The notes: generated from the letters alone by a model not told the origin. 64,000 nt of DNA from Vogesella alkaliphila (GCF_014652475.1 NZ_BMYW01000001.1:124001-188000), one strand, 5' to 3'; positions 25,267 to 36,806 are shown, counted from the first letter of the stretch. Translations and numbers: made by a program.

Positions 25267-26223
25267 ATGATAGCCACACCCAAACCAACCGGCAAAGCCG
25301 GTCTGCACCCGCGCAACGCGCATCGCCAGCGCTACGACTTCCCGGCGCTGATCGCCAGCCTGCCGGAGCTGGCCGCCTTCGTGCGCCAGAACGACTACGG
25401 CGACGACAGCGTCGACTTCGCCGATCCGGCGGCGGTCAAGGCGCTGAACCGCGCGCTGCTGGCGCACTACTACGGCATCGGCTTCTGGGATCTGCCGCCG
25501 GGCTACCTGTGCCCGCCGATTCCGGGGCGCGCCGACTATATCCACCATCTCGCCGACCTGCTCGCCGCCTGCAACGGCGGCACGGTGCCGCCGCGCGTCA
25601 ACGTGCTCGACGTCGGCGTCGGTGCCAACTGCGTGTACCCGATCATCGGCCGCAGCGTGTACGGCTGGCGCTTTGTCGGCAGCGACATCGACCCGGTGTC
25701 GCTGAAGGCAGCGAAGGCAATTGCCGATTTCAACCCGGTGCTGTCCGGCGCGCTGACGCTGCGATTGCAGGCCGACGCGGCCAAGGTGTTTGCCGGCGTC
25801 ATCCAGCGCAAGGACCGTTTCGACGTCACGCTGTGCAACCCGCCGTTCCATGCCTCGGCAGAAGAGGCGGAGGCGGTGTCACGGCGCAAGGTGACCAACC
25901 TCACCGGCGAGGTGCCGGACAAGCCGGTGCTGAACTTCGGCGGCCAGCACGCCGAGCTGTGGTGCGACGGCGGCGAGGTCGCCTTCCTGCGCACCATGGC
26001 GCAGGAGAGCCGCGAGTTTGCCGAGCAGTGCTGCTGGTTCACCTCGCTGGTGTCGCGCGAGGCGCACCTGCACGAGCTGTACCGCCAGCTGCGCAAGCTG
26101 GGCGCGAAACAGGTCAAGACCGTCAACATGGCGCAGGGGCAGAAGATCAGCCGTTTCGTGGCGTGGACCTTCCTCGACAACGCGGCGATGGCCGAGTGGC
26201 GCGAGGAGCGCTGGCAGGGCTGA
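25267..26223 (+). CDS. rlmF: 23S rRNA (adenine(1618)-N(6))-methyltransferase RlmF
   Basis: A 318-residue protein. Opening [19 protein letters not shown] and [21 protein letters not shown] are specific to the RlmF family. The SAM-binding loop is [13 protein letters not shown] (about 113-125), and the catalytic NPPF motif starts at Asn191 in CNPPFHAS. It methylates N6 of A1618 of 23S rRNA. A terminator follows, convergent with rhlE. Confidence 0.95.
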   Translation: MIATPKPTGKAGLHPRNAHRQRYDFPALIASLPELAAFVRQNDYGDDSVDFADPAAVKALNRALLAHYYGIGFWDLPPGYLCPPIPGRADYIHHLADLLAACNGGTVPPRVNVLDVGVGANCVYPIIGRSVYGWRFVGSDIDPVSLKAAKAIADFNPVLSGALTLRLQADAAKVFAGVIQRKDRFDVTLCNPPFHASAEEAEAVSRRKVTNLTGEVPDKPVLNFGGQHAELWCDGGEVAFLRTMAQESREFAEQCCWFTSLVSREAHLHELYRQLRKLGAKQVKTVNMAQGQKISRFVAWTFLDNAAMAEWREERWQG

Positions 26224-26249
26224 GGCCTGGCCGCGGTCAGCTAGACATC

Positions 26250-26286
26250 AAAAACCCCGCCGGTAAGAACCGGGCGGGGTTTTTTC
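26250..26286. terminator. Bidirectional terminator between rlmF and rhlE
   Basis: AAAAACCCCGCC/GGGCGGGGTTTTTTC hairpin between convergent genes. Confidence 0.88.
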
Positions 26287-26306
26287 TTGCCTGCGGTCAG
26301 CGCGGC

Positions 26307-27551
26307 TCAGTCCGGCCTGGCGGCCTGTTGCGCGGCGGCGGCGGCGCGCAGCTTGTCCTTCTTGCTCGGGCGCTTGCCCTTGATGCCGCCGTTGTCGTCG
26401 GCTGCGGCCAACCTTGGCGACGGCTGGTCGGTGGGGATGAAGCCGGCCAGCTGCTCGCGCGGCAGTTTCAGCTGCAGCCGCTTCTCGATCAGGCGGAAGT
26501 GGGCGCGGCTGTCGGCGTCGATCAGGCTGATGGCGAGGCCGCTCTCGCCGGCGCGGCCGGTGCGGCCGATGCGGTGGGTGTAGTCCTGCGGCGAGCGCGG
26601 CAGGTCGTAGTTGATCACCACCGGCAGCGCCGGGATGTCGATGCCGCGCGCGGCGAGGTCGGTGGCGACGATCACCTGCAGCGTGCCGTCCTTCAGGTTC
26701 TCCAGCACCCGTTCGCGGCGGCCTTGCGCCAGCTCGCCGAACAGCGCGGCGGCGCGGATGCCCTCGCGCTGCAGCGTCTGCGCCAGTTCGCTGGCGCCCT
26801 GCTTGCTGGCGACGAAGACCAGCATCCGCGCGCCTTCCTGCTCGGCGATCAGCCGGCACAGCAGCGCGGTGCGCTGGCGATTGTCGACCTCGATCGCGCG
26901 CTGGCGGATGTCCGGCGCCTGTTCCGCGATGTGGATACGCTGCGGGTCAGTGAGCAGCCTTGTTGCCAGCTGCTGCACGTTGGCCGCAAAGGTGGCGGAG
27001 AACAGCAGCGTCTGGCGCTGTGCCGGCAGCGCGGCCAGCAGCTGTTCCAGCTCGTCGGCAAAGCCCTGTTCCAGCAGGCGGTCGGCCTCGTCCAGCACCA
27101 GGGTGCGCACCCGGTCCAGGCGCAGCGCGTTGTTGGCCAGCAGCTCCAGCAGCCGACCCGGGGTGGCAACGACGATGTCGGCGCCGCCGCGCAGCGCCAT
27201 AAGCTGCGGATTGAGCGACACCCCGCCGTAGACGGTGACGATCTTCGGCGGCGGCAGGTGGCGGGCCAGCTGTTGCAGCACGCTGCCGACCTGTTGCGCC
27301 AGCTCGCGCGTCGGCAGCAGCACCAGCAGCGTCGGCTGCTTGCCGTCATGGCGGCCGTGCTGCCAGCGCTGCAGCAGCGGCAGGCAGTAGGCGGCGGTCT
27401 TGCCGGAGCCGGTGCGGGCGGTGGCCAGCAGGTCGCGGCCGTGCAGGATCGCCGGGATCGCCTCGCGCTGGATGGCGGTGGCGGTGTGGAAGCCCTGTTC
27501 GTCCAGCGCGTGCAGCAGCGCCGGGTCAAGGCCGAGGGTGGAAAAGGGCAT
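26307..27551 (-). CDS. rhlE: DEAD-box ATP-dependent RNA helicase (RhlE-type)
   Basis: A 414-residue protein. Motifs in order: Q-motif (FHTATAIQ), Walker A ARTGSGKT (45-52), DEAD (154-157), SAT (185-187) and HRIGRTGR, in two RecA-like lobes, then a short Lys/Ala-rich tail (GKRPSKKDKLR) typical of the RhlE group. It remodels RNA in ribosome assembly or mRNA decay. Two copies of the dispersed word (one exact, 26403-26413) lie inside the coding region. Confidence 0.93.
   Translation of the reverse strand: MPFSTLGLDPALLHALDEQGFHTATAIQREAIPAILHGRDLLATARTGSGKTAAYCLPLLQRWQHGRHDGKQPTLLVLLPTRELAQQVGSVLQQLARHLPPPKIVTVYGGVSLNPQLMALRGGADIVVATPGRLLELLANNALRLDRVRTLVLDEADRLLEQGFADELEQLLAALPAQRQTLLFSATFAANVQQLATRLLTDPQRIHIAEQAPDIRQRAIEVDNRQRTALLCRLIAEQEGARMLVFVASKQGASELAQTLQREGIRAAALFGELAQGRRERVLENLKDGTLQVIVATDLAARGIDIPALPVVINYDLPRSPQDYTHRIGRTGRAGESGLAISLIDADSRAHFRLIEKRLQLKLPREQLAGFIPTDQPSPRLAAADDNGGIKGKRPSKKDKLRAAAAAQQAARPD
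26403..26413 (-). repeat. Dispersed uptake-like word inside rhlE
   Basis: Exact TGCGGCCAACC followed by TTGG. Confidence 0.7.
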
Positions 27552-27745
27552 GGGCGGGCGCGGGGCGTGAATTCGTGAAGGCGGCAGTCTACGGCTTTTG
27601 CGCGTTTGCTACTACGTCGCTGCACGCCGGGGCGGTGTGCGCCGGTGGCGCCGGCGGCGGATTGACGCAGGCGTCATTCCCTCGGATGATTCAAGCGCTT
27701 GTTTTAATGTCGGCGCAGACCGGCATCCGCGACACACGAGGACTC

Positions 27746-28669
27746 ATGAAAAACCGCGAACACGATCTGTGGGTGCCGGTCACCGCCACCGACACGCTGT
27801 ACCTGAAGCGCATCCGCCATCCGGAAAAGGACGGCGCGCCGGTGCTGCTGCTGCACGGGGTGATGGCCAACGGCCGCATCTTCTATTCCGACAAGGGCAA
27901 GGGGCTGGCGCACTACCTGGCGCGCCACGGCTACGACGTGTTCGTCGCCGACCTGCGCGGCCGCGGCCGCAGCACGCCGCGCATCGGTCGCGGCGCGCGT
28001 CACGGCCAGACCGAAACCATCAGCGAAGACCTGCCGGCGCTGCAGGCGGCGATCCGCCGCTTGAAGGGCGAGGTGGCGGTGCACTGGATGGCGCACTCCT
28101 GGGGCGGCGTGCACATGAGCAGCTGCCTGCTGCGCCAGCCGCAGCTGATCGCGCAGGTGGCCAGCCTGGTCTACTTCGGCAGCAAGCGCAGCGTGCACGT
28201 GCGTAACTGGCGCAAGACGCTGGAGGTGGACCTGCTGTGGAACGTCGTCGGCCGCGTGCTGTGCCGCAGCGTCGGCTACCTGCCGGCGCGCCGCCTCGGC
28301 CTCGGCGCCGACGACGAGACCGACAAGAGCCACCGCCAGAGCAAGCTCTGGGCACAGAATCGGCCGTGGGTGGACAGCGACGACCGCTTCGACTACCGCC
28401 AGGCGGCGCAGACGCAGCAACTGCCGCCGGCGCTGTACTTCGCCGCGCAGAACGATCCCTGCCGCGGCCACCCGGCCGACGTGAAGCGTTTTCGCGACGA
28501 AAGCGGCGCCCACCTGTCGCGGCTGCGGCTCTTGGCGCGCCACGCCGGCCATCGCCACGACTACGACCACGTCAGCCTGCTGACCCACCCGGACGCGGTG
28601 CGCGACCATTTCCCTCTGGTACTGGAGTGGCTGGCCGGTCGCCACTGGATGGTGCAGGAAAACTACTGA
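27746..28669 (+). CDS. Alpha/beta hydrolase
   Basis: A 307-residue protein. I take the ATG at 27746 (AGGA upstream); an in-frame ATG at 27707 is possible. Oxyanion region LLLHGVMANGR (about 34-44), nucleophile elbow MAHSWGG with Ser118 (Ala replaces the first Gly of GxSxG), acid in AAQNDPC, and His in HAGHRHDYDHVS. Its layout resembles lipase/esterase-like proteins that act on long-chain or polymer substrates. Substrate unknown; no partner genes. Confidence 0.82.
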   Translation: MKNREHDLWVPVTATDTLYLKRIRHPEKDGAPVLLLHGVMANGRIFYSDKGKGLAHYLARHGYDVFVADLRGRGRSTPRIGRGARHGQTETISEDLPALQAAIRRLKGEVAVHWMAHSWGGVHMSSCLLRQPQLIAQVASLVYFGSKRSVHVRNWRKTLEVDLLWNVVGRVLCRSVGYLPARRLGLGADDETDKSHRQSKLWAQNRPWVDSDDRFDYRQAAQTQQLPPALYFAAQNDPCRGHPADVKRFRDESGAHLSRLRLLARHAGHRHDYDHVSLLTHPDAVRDHFPLVLEWLAGRHWMVQENY

Positions 28670-28686
28670 ACGGGTATCGCGGCCAG

Positions 28687-28697
28687 GGTTGGCCGCA
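28687..28697 (+). repeat. Dispersed uptake-like word
   Basis: Exact GGTTGGCCGCA, 18 bp after the hydrolase stop, with a partial inverted partner GCGGCCA at 28679-28685. Confidence 0.7.
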
Positions 28698-28812
28698 CGC
28701 CGGCGCCGATGCCAGGCGGGAATCGGCGCCGGGCTTGACCTGGCGCATTCGCCGCCGGCGGCCGGCTGTGGTAGAAAGCGGGCTGTGTTCATCCTTGCGA
28801 CCGTTCCCGGCC

Positions 28813-29442
28813 ATGTCCCGACTGCAATTCGACCTCGACCACGTCATCGATACCTTAGCCCGCGAAGGCTGGGTGGTGATCCCCCACGCGCTGCCCGCCG
28901 TCCTCACCGTCAACCTGCGCACCGCCTGCCTCGACGTGTGGCAGCAGGGCCTGTTCCACGAGGCCGCCACCGGCCGCGCCGACGGCCAGGCGCGCCGTGC
29001 CGAGATCCGTTCCGATTCGGTGCTGTGGCTGGACCAGGTGGCGGCGCTGCCGGCGGTGCAGGCCTACAACGCGGCGATGGACGAGATCATGCAGGCGGTC
29101 AATCGCGGCCTCTACCTCGGCCTCGCCGAGCTGGAGTCGCACTTCGCGGTGTACCCGGAAGGCGCGTTCTACAAGAAGCACCTCGACCGTTTCCAGGACG
29201 ACGACGCGCGAACGCTGACCACGGTGTTCTATCTGAACGAAGGTTGGCCGCAGGACGCCGGCGGGCAGATCCGCCTGTACCTGGACGCCGACTGCCGCGA
29301 GTTCGTCGACGTCGAGCCGGAGGCCGGCACGCTGGTGCTGTTCCTGTCCGATCGCTTCTGGCACGAGGTGCTGCCGGCGCGGCAGCAGCGGCTGTCGGTC
29401 ACCGGCTGGTACCGCCGCCGCGGCGGCAACATGCCGTGGTGA
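28813..29442 (+). CDS. 2-oxoglutarate/Fe(II) dioxygenase, SM-20/prolyl-4-hydroxylase type
   Basis: A 209-residue protein. The iron facial triad is His123-x-Asp125 (FYKKHLDRF) and His184 (RFWHEVLPA), with an Arg near 193 as the 2-oxoglutarate anchor (RLSVTGWYRR). YLNEGWPQDAGGQIRLY is the typical core of SM-20-like oxygenases. It probably hydroxylates a protein or small molecule. An exact dispersed word (29242-29252) encodes the GWPQ stretch of this core. A terminator follows. Confidence 0.88.
   Translation: MSRLQFDLDHVIDTLAREGWVVIPHALPAVLTVNLRTACLDVWQQGLFHEAATGRADGQARRAEIRSDSVLWLDQVAALPAVQAYNAAMDEIMQAVNRGLYLGLAELESHFAVYPEGAFYKKHLDRFQDDDARTLTTVFYLNEGWPQDAGGQIRLYLDADCREFVDVEPEAGTLVLFLSDRFWHEVLPARQQRLSVTGWYRRRGGNMPW
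29242..29252 (+). repeat. Dispersed uptake-like word inside the dioxygenase gene
   Basis: Exact GGTTGGCCGCA in coding sequence (extended GAAGGTTGGCCGCAGG). Confidence 0.7.
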
Positions 29443-29463
29443 GCTCCGCTTCGCTACCAGCAC

Positions 29464-29490
29464 GGCGCCCTGCGGGGCGCTTTTTTTTTG
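29464..29490 (+). terminator. Terminator after the 2OG dioxygenase gene
   Basis: GGCGCCC-TGC-GGGGCGC followed by nine T. A one-base variant of the dispersed word (TGCGGCCAACGTTG) follows immediately. Confidence 0.85.
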
Positions 29491-29651
29491 CGGCCAACGT
29501 TGACCGCCATGCCATCGGCCGGCACAGCCGGGCAGCGGGTGCGCCGATGACGCTGTTTTAGCGGGGGGCGCGTGCGCGGCGGCGCGGCCCGCCGGCGGTG
29601 CCGTTTGGTGAATTGTGACGCTGTGCGAGCGCCGGCAGCGTTGCCGGTCCG

Positions 29652-29660
29652 TGCTAGAAT
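29652..29660 (+). promoter_or_regulatory. Extended -10 promoter element of aroC
   Basis: TG-C-TAGAAT, about 40 bp before the aroC start. No clear -35 box. Confidence 0.5.
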
Positions 29661-29698
29661 CAGCGGCGATCACCAAAAAATAAGCAAGGGATAAAGCG

Positions 29699-30799
29699 AT
29701 GTCTGGCAATAGCATGGGCCTGCTGTTTACTGTTACTTCATTCGGCGAAAGCCACGGGCCGGGAATCGGCTGCATCGTTGACGGCTGCCCTCCGGGCATG
29801 GCCCTGTCCGAAGCCGACATCCAGGCCGAGCTGGACCGCCGCAAGCCCGGCACCAGCCGCCACGTGACCCAGCGCCGCGAGCCGGACACCGTCGAGATCC
29901 TGTCCGGGGTGTACGAGGGCAAGACCACCGGCACGCCGATCGCGCTCTTGATCCGCAACACCGACCAGCGCAGCAAGGACTACGGCAATATCGCCGACAC
30001 CTTCCGCCCCGGCCACGCCGACTACACCTACTGGCACAAGTACGGCATCCGCGACCCGCGCGGCGGCGGCCGTTCCTCGGCGCGCGAGACCGCGGTACGC
30101 GTCGCCGCCGGCGCCATCGCCAAGAAATGGCTGCATGAACAGTACGGCATCGTGATCCGCGGCCACATGACGCAGATCGGCGACATCGCCATCCCGTTCC
30201 GCAGCTGGGACGAGGTCGGCAACAACCCGTTCTTCGCCGCCGACGCCAGCAAGGTGGACGAGCTGGAAGCGTACATGGACAGCATCCGCAAGAGCCTGGA
30301 TTCGGTCGGCGCGCGCCTGCGCGTGGTGGCCGACAACGTGCCGGTGGGCTGGGGCGAGCCGGTGTACGACCGCCTGGACGCCGACATCGCCTACGCGATG
30401 ATGAACATCAACGCGGTGAAGGGCGTGGAGATCGGCGCCGGCTTCGGTTGCGTCACCCAGCGCGGCAGCGAGCACGGCGACGAGCTGACGCCGGAAGGCT
30501 TTGCCAGCAACCACGCCGGCGGCATCCTCGGCGGCATCTCCACCGGCCAGCAGATCGACGTGTCCATCGCCATCAAGCCGACGTCGTCGATCGCGCAGCC
30601 ACGCCGCTCCATCAACAAGGCCGGCGAGGCGATCATGGTCGAGACCCACGGCCGCCACGATCCCTGCGTCGGCATCCGCGCCACGCCGATCGCCGAGGCG
30701 ATGCTGGCGCTGGTGCTGATCGACCACGCATTGCGCCATCGCGCGCAGTGCGGCGATGTGCATGTCGATACCCCGCGCATTCCGGGCCGCATCGGTTAA
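29699..30799 (+). CDS. aroC: Chorismate synthase
   Basis: A 366-residue protein with all three family signatures: [18 protein letters not shown] (about 16-33), the [30 protein letters not shown] region, and [14 protein letters not shown] near the C-terminus. It uses reduced FMN to convert EPSP to chorismate, the last common step of aromatic amino-acid synthesis. RBS AAGGGA. Monocistronic or read through to the EAL-HDOD gene 62 bp downstream. Confidence 0.97.
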   Translation: MSGNSMGLLFTVTSFGESHGPGIGCIVDGCPPGMALSEADIQAELDRRKPGTSRHVTQRREPDTVEILSGVYEGKTTGTPIALLIRNTDQRSKDYGNIADTFRPGHADYTYWHKYGIRDPRGGGRSSARETAVRVAAGAIAKKWLHEQYGIVIRGHMTQIGDIAIPFRSWDEVGNNPFFAADASKVDELEAYMDSIRKSLDSVGARLRVVADNVPVGWGEPVYDRLDADIAYAMMNINAVKGVEIGAGFGCVTQRGSEHGDELTPEGFASNHAGGILGGISTGQQIDVSIAIKPTSSIAQPRRSINKAGEAIMVETHGRHDPCVGIRATPIAEAMLALVLIDHALRHRAQCGDVHVDTPRIPGRIG

Positions 30800-30861
30800 G
30801 CGATAATCCATCCAAGAGGCAGCGTCAGGCTGCCCGTCGTTCGCACACAATAGGGTTTGCC

Positions 30862-32256
30862 ATGTTCAAAAGTCTGTTTGGCAGCTTGACCGGCAAGGGG
30901 CAAGCGCAAGAGGTCAAGGAAAGCCGCGAGGTGAAAACCGCCGCCAGCGCGCCGGCCGCCGAGAGCGGCGACAATCTCGCGTTGCCGCACACGCTGGGCT
31001 TTGTCACCCACCAGCCGCTGCACGACCTGCAGCAGCGGGTGGTGGGCTACGAGTTCATGGTGCGCGATACCGTCAAGCGCCGCGAATCGTCGGCCGGCCA
31101 GTGGCTGCAGTTCGACCGCCTGATGATCAGCACCCTGGTCAACATGGACGTGTTCCGGCTGCTCAATTCGCGCCGCGCGCTGGTGCACGTGTCGACGCTG
31201 TCGCTGCAGGACGCGTCGCTGGAGGCCTTCCCCAGCGACCGTGTCTATTTCGTGCTCAACCCGGCGATCGACGACCCGGTCAGCCACACCACCATCGCGC
31301 TGATCGACCAGCACCGCGCGCAGGGCCGCCGCTTCGCGCTGGAGCCGTCGCTGTTCGACCGCCGCGTGCTGCCGGAGGCGCTGCAGGACGAGCTGTTCTC
31401 CCGCATCGACCTGCTGATCCTCGACTTCAGCGGTGCTGCCGACGAGGTGCTGGCGCCGTTCATGGACCAGATGCTGGCGCGTTATCCCGCCGCGCGCTGG
31501 TATGCGCGCAATATCGGCTCCAGCGAGGATTTCGATGTCTGCGTCAAGACGCCGGGCGCCGCCAAGCGCTTCGTGCTGTTCCAGGGCGCCTTCCTGACCG
31601 CGGTGCGCTCGCAGTCCGCCGGCAAGGCCGACGCCAGCCAGATGCGGGTGCTGGAAATCATGCGTCTGCTGCGCGCCGGGGCGGAAACGCAGGAGATCGA
31701 CGCCCAGTTCAAGCTGGATTCGGTGCTGCTGTTCAAGCTGCTGCGCTTCATCAACTCGCCGGCCAACGGCCTGTCGCGCAAGGTGATGTCGATCGAGGAG
31801 TCGCTGCTGCTGCTGGGGCGCGAATCGCTGTTCAAGTGGCTGACACTGCTGCTGTTCACCTCGCGCAAGGACGACGGCCGCTCGGTGGCGCTGCTGGAGC
31901 GCTCGCTGTTCCGCGCCCGTTTCATGGAGACACTGGGCAAGCTGGGCGGCAACAACCGCCTGGAGTGCGAGCACCTGTTCCTGACCGGCATGTTCTCGCT
32001 GCTGGACGCGCTGATGCACGTGGAGATGGCCAGCGCGCTGTCGCCGCTGGACCTGCCGCCGACGGTGGCCGATGCATTGCTCAACCAGCGCGGCATGTTC
32101 GCGCCGTATCTGGCACTGGCCATTTCCGCGGAGCAGGACAACGCCGACCGTATCGTGGCGCTGGCCGAGCTGCTGAAGCTGGCGCCGGCCGACGTCAACA
32201 AGGCGCACATCGACGCCATGGTGTGGGCGCAGGAAATCCTGCAGCAGTCGGAGTAA
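30862..32256 (+). CDS. EAL-HDOD (YuxH-type) signalling protein with degenerate EAL domain
   Basis: A 464-residue protein. Start MFKSLFGS after a weak AGGG. A basic/acidic linker precedes an EAL-like domain (about 45-250) in which the catalytic EAL motif is replaced (VVGYEFMVRD) and metal ligands are missing, so no phosphodiesterase activity is expected. An HDOD domain follows (about 250-450; LLRFINSPANGLSRKVMSIEESLLLLG). Proteins of this layout act as regulators of motility, biofilm or type IV pili by protein contacts. It ends before a terminator. Confidence 0.88.
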   Translation: MFKSLFGSLTGKGQAQEVKESREVKTAASAPAAESGDNLALPHTLGFVTHQPLHDLQQRVVGYEFMVRDTVKRRESSAGQWLQFDRLMISTLVNMDVFRLLNSRRALVHVSTLSLQDASLEAFPSDRVYFVLNPAIDDPVSHTTIALIDQHRAQGRRFALEPSLFDRRVLPEALQDELFSRIDLLILDFSGAADEVLAPFMDQMLARYPAARWYARNIGSSEDFDVCVKTPGAAKRFVLFQGAFLTAVRSQSAGKADASQMRVLEIMRLLRAGAETQEIDAQFKLDSVLLFKLLRFINSPANGLSRKVMSIEESLLLLGRESLFKWLTLLLFTSRKDDGRSVALLERSLFRARFMETLGKLGGNNRLECEHLFLTGMFSLLDALMHVEMASALSPLDLPPTVADALLNQRGMFAPYLALAISAEQDNADRIVALAELLKLAPADVNKAHIDAMVWAQEILQQSE

Positions 32257-32293
32257 TCGCGCCGCCGTTGCCGTCATCGTCTGGCGGCCAACG

Positions 32294-32326
32294 AAAAACC
32301 CCCTGTTTCGCAACAGGGGGTTTTTT
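32294..32326. terminator. Bidirectional terminator between the EAL-HDOD gene and guaB
   Basis: GAAAAACCCCCTGTTTCGCAACAGGGGGTTTTTTG; convergent genes. Variants of the dispersed word (GCGGCCAACG) flank it on both sides (32284-32293, 32327-32336). Confidence 0.88.
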
Positions 32327-32347
32327 GCGGCCAACGTTGGGGGCTTA

Positions 32348-33955
<1,608 letters not shown>

Positions 33956-33982
33956 TCACGGCAAGGCGGAAGGCGAGAGGCG

Positions 33983-34405
33983 ATGAAGGCTGTTTACGGG
34001 GTGTTTCTGGGGGTGCTGCTGCTGGCGACGGCGGCGCAGGCGCAGGTCTATCGCTGGGTGGACGGCAACGGCCGCACCGTGTTTTCCGACCGGCCGCCAC
34101 CGCAGGGGCGGAAGTCGGAAACCGTGAAGCTGAACCCGCTGCCGGCCGCAGCGGCCAGCCCGGCCTCGGCGCCGGCGGTCAATGGCGATATCCCGCAGCA
34201 GGTGAAGCAGCTCAACGAGCGCATCGACGAGCACAACCGCAAGATCAAGCAGGAAAACTGCAGCACCGCGCGTACCCATCTGGCCAGGCTGGAAAGCCTG
34301 AACCAGCCCAAGGCGACCACCAAGGCCGCGCCGCAGTCGGAGGCGACGCTGGGCGCCGCCATCGCCGCCGCGCGCGATCACGTCAGGACCTGGTGTGGCA
34401 ACTAA
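33983..34405 (+). CDS. DUF4124-domain secreted protein
   Basis: A 140-residue protein with signal peptide MKAVYGVFLGVLLLATAAQA/Q and the DUF4124 core VYRWVDGNGRTVFSDRPPP (about 22-40), then a helical, Lys/Glu/Ala-rich tail with two cysteines (one at the C-terminal CGN). Periplasmic, function unknown. A possible -10 (TAGAAT, 33944-33949) precedes it. The last 11 bases overlap uvrC. Confidence 0.87.
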   Translation: MKAVYGVFLGVLLLATAAQAQVYRWVDGNGRTVFSDRPPPQGRKSETVKLNPLPAAAASPASAPAVNGDIPQQVKQLNERIDEHNRKIKQENCSTARTHLARLESLNQPKATTKAAPQSEATLGAAIAAARDHVRTWCGN

Positions 34406-36203
34406 ACCGCCGGCCTTCGACGCCAAGGCCTTTCTGGCCAACCTGCCCAGCCTGCCGGGGGTGTACCGCATGCTCGACGCCGACGGCAACGTGCTGTACG
34501 TCGGCAAGGCCATCGATCTGAAGAAACGCGTCAGCTCCTACTTCCAGAAGAGCGACCACAGCCCGCGCATCCAGCTGATGGTGCGCCAGATCGCAGCCAT
34601 CGACACCACCGTGGTGCGCAGCGAGGCGGAAGCGCTGATCCTGGAAAACAACCTGATCAAGGCGCTGACTCCCAAATACAACATCCTGTTCCGCGACGAC
34701 AAGTCCTACCCCTACCTGATGGTGTCCGGGCACGCCTTTCCGCAGCTGGCCTATTTCCGCGGCGAGCCGAAAAAGCCGCACCAGTACTTCGGCCCCTATC
34801 CCAACGGCTACGCGGTGCGCGAGAGCATCCAGGTGCTGCAGAAGGTGTTCCGCCTGCGCACCTGCGAGGACAGCGTGTTCGCCAACCGCTCGCGCCCCTG
34901 CCTGCTGTTCCAGATCAAGCGCTGCTCGGCGCCCTGTACCGGCGAGATCAGCAGCGAAGCCTACCGCGCCGACGTGCAGAGCGCGGTCACCTTCCTGCAG
35001 GGCAAGCACAACGAGCTGATCGACCTGCTCACCGCGCGCATGTTGGCCGCATCGGAGGCGATGCACTTCGAGCAGGCCGCCGAATTGCGCGACCAGATCC
35101 AGGCGCTGGCGCGGGTGCAGGAAAAGCAGTTCATCTCCAGCAATACCAGCCAGCTCGACGCCGACGTGATCGCCATCGCCAGCGCCGGCGGCGTGGTGTG
35201 CGTCAATCTGGTGATGATCCGCGGCGGCCGTCACTTGGGCGACAAGAGCCTGTTCCCGCTCAACGCCGCCGACAGCCTTGCGGCCAACCTTGAGGCCTTC
35301 CTCGCCCAGCACTACCTCGGTGCGCCGCTGCCGGCGGCCATCATCCACAACGAAACGGTGGCGCCGGAGCTACAGCAGCTCTTGATCGAGCAGGCGCAGA
35401 AGCGGCTGCAGTTCATCGGCAACCCGATCGGCGAGCGCCGCGTGTGGCTGGAGATGGCGGAGAAGAACGCGCAGCTGGCGATCGGCCAGCGGCTGGCCAG
35501 CGCCGCCAGCCAGAACGCCCGCCTGGCGGCGCTGGCCGAGCTGATGGAAGTGGAGGAGGTGGCGCGGCTGGAGTGCTTCGACATCAGCCACACCATGGGC
35601 GAGGCCACTGTGGCCTCCTGCGTGGTGTACGACCGTGGCGGCATGCAGCCGTCGGAGTACCGCCGCTTCAATATCGAGACCGCCGCCGCCGGAGACGACT
35701 ACGGCGCCATGCGCGAGGCGCTGACCCGCCGCTACAGCAAGCTGGCGGCCGGCGAGGGCAAGCTGCCCGACGTGCTGCTGATCGACGGCGGCAAGGGCCA
35801 GGTCGGCGTCGCGCTGGAGGTGCTGGCCGAGGTCGGCGTCGACGTGCCCATCGTCGGCGTCGCCAAGGGCGAAAGCCGCAAGCCGGGGCTGGAAACGTTG
35901 ATCGTTCCCCATTTGCAAAAGACGCTACAATTGCCGCGCGATCACGCCGCGCTGCACCTGATCCAGACCGTGCGCGACGAGGCGCACCGCTTCGCCATCA
36001 CCGGCCACCGCGCGCGCCGCGCCAAGGCGCGCACCAGTTCGACGCTGGAGGACATCGCCGGCGTCGGCCCGACGCGGCGCCAGCGGCTGCTGACCCGCTT
36101 CGGCGGCCTGCGTGGCGTGGTGGCGGCAAGCATCGACGATCTGGCGCAAGTGGACGGCATCAGCCGCGCGCTGGCAGAAAAAATTTACCAAGCCCTGCAC
36201 TGA
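34395..36203 (+). CDS. uvrC: UvrABC system protein C
   Basis: A 602-residue protein starting with GTG inside the upstream gene. GIY-YIG nuclease domain (about 15-95; LPGVYRMLDADGNVLYVGKA), UvrB-binding UVR motif (about 203-238), RNase H-like nuclease domain (about 380-540; ECFDISHTMGE, LLIDGGKGQ) and a C-terminal helix-hairpin-helix pair (VGPTRRQRLLTRFGG, VDGISRALAEKI). It makes both incisions in nucleotide excision repair. Forms an operon with pgsA. An exact dispersed word lies at 35279-35289. Confidence 0.97.
   Translation: MATKPPAFDAKAFLANLPSLPGVYRMLDADGNVLYVGKAIDLKKRVSSYFQKSDHSPRIQLMVRQIAAIDTTVVRSEAEALILENNLIKALTPKYNILFRDDKSYPYLMVSGHAFPQLAYFRGEPKKPHQYFGPYPNGYAVRESIQVLQKVFRLRTCEDSVFANRSRPCLLFQIKRCSAPCTGEISSEAYRADVQSAVTFLQGKHNELIDLLTARMLAASEAMHFEQAAELRDQIQALARVQEKQFISSNTSQLDADVIAIASAGGVVCVNLVMIRGGRHLGDKSLFPLNAADSLAANLEAFLAQHYLGAPLPAAIIHNETVAPELQQLLIEQAQKRLQFIGNPIGERRVWLEMAEKNAQLAIGQRLASAASQNARLAALAELMEVEEVARLECFDISHTMGEATVASCVVYDRGGMQPSEYRRFNIETAAAGDDYGAMREALTRRYSKLAAGEGKLPDVLLIDGGKGQVGVALEVLAEVGVDVPIVGVAKGESRKPGLETLIVPHLQKTLQLPRDHAALHLIQTVRDEAHRFAITGHRARRAKARTSSTLEDIAGVGPTRRQRLLTRFGGLRGVVAASIDDLAQVDGISRALAEKIYQALH
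35279..35289 (-). repeat. Dispersed uptake-like word inside uvrC
   Basis: Exact TGCGGCCAACC followed by TTGAGG. Confidence 0.7.
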
Positions 36204-36220
36204 ATAAAGACAACCGGATA

Positions 36221-36802
36221 ATGCCCTTCAACCTGCCGATTTTCCTGACCTGGCTGCGCGTCGCCCTGATCCCGGTGTGCGTGGCCGTGTTCTTCCTCCC
36301 CGACAGCGTGCTGCTGTCCCACCATCGCAATACCCTCGGCGCCCTGATCTTTGCGCTGGCCGCCGCCACCGACTGGCTGGACGGCTACCTGGCACGCCGC
36401 CTGGGGCAGACCTCGGCCTTCGGCGCCTTCCTGGACCCGGTGGCCGACAAGCTGATCGTGGCGGCGGCGCTGATCCTGCTGGTGGAGCTGGGGCGCACCG
36501 AGGGCTGGATGGCGATGATCATCATCGGCCGCGAGATCACGATTTCGGCATTGCGCGAGTGGATGGCGGCACAGGGCAGCCGCGGCAGCGTGGCGGTGGC
36601 CTATATCGGCAAGCTGAAAACGGCGGCGCAGATGGTCGCCATCCTGCTGCTGTTGTACGCCGGCCCGGTTTTGCCGGCGATCGACACCCTGATGCTCGGA
36701 AATTTTTTCATGGTCATCGCGATCATTTTGACTTTGTGGTCAATGGTTTACTACCTGAAGATGGCCGCCAGGCAGTTTTCCGGCAAAAAAATCGAGTTGT
36801 AA
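36221..36802 (+). CDS. pgsA: CDP-diacylglycerol--glycerol-3-phosphate 3-phosphatidyltransferase
   Basis: A 193-residue protein with several membrane helices and the CDP-alcohol phosphotransferase motif DGYLARRLGQTSAFGAFLDPVADK (consensus DGxxAR(8)GxxxDxxxD). It makes phosphatidylglycerophosphate, the precursor of phosphatidylglycerol and cardiolipin. It begins 17 bp after uvrC. This uvrC-pgsA-tRNA-Gly/Cys order is seen in many proteobacteria. Confidence 0.96.
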   Translation: MPFNLPIFLTWLRVALIPVCVAVFFLPDSVLLSHHRNTLGALIFALAAATDWLDGYLARRLGQTSAFGAFLDPVADKLIVAAALILLVELGRTEGWMAMIIIGREITISALREWMAAQGSRGSVAVAYIGKLKTAAQMVAILLLLYAGPVLPAIDTLMLGNFFMVIAIILTLWSMVYYLKMAARQFSGKKIEL

Positions 36803-36806
36803 AAGG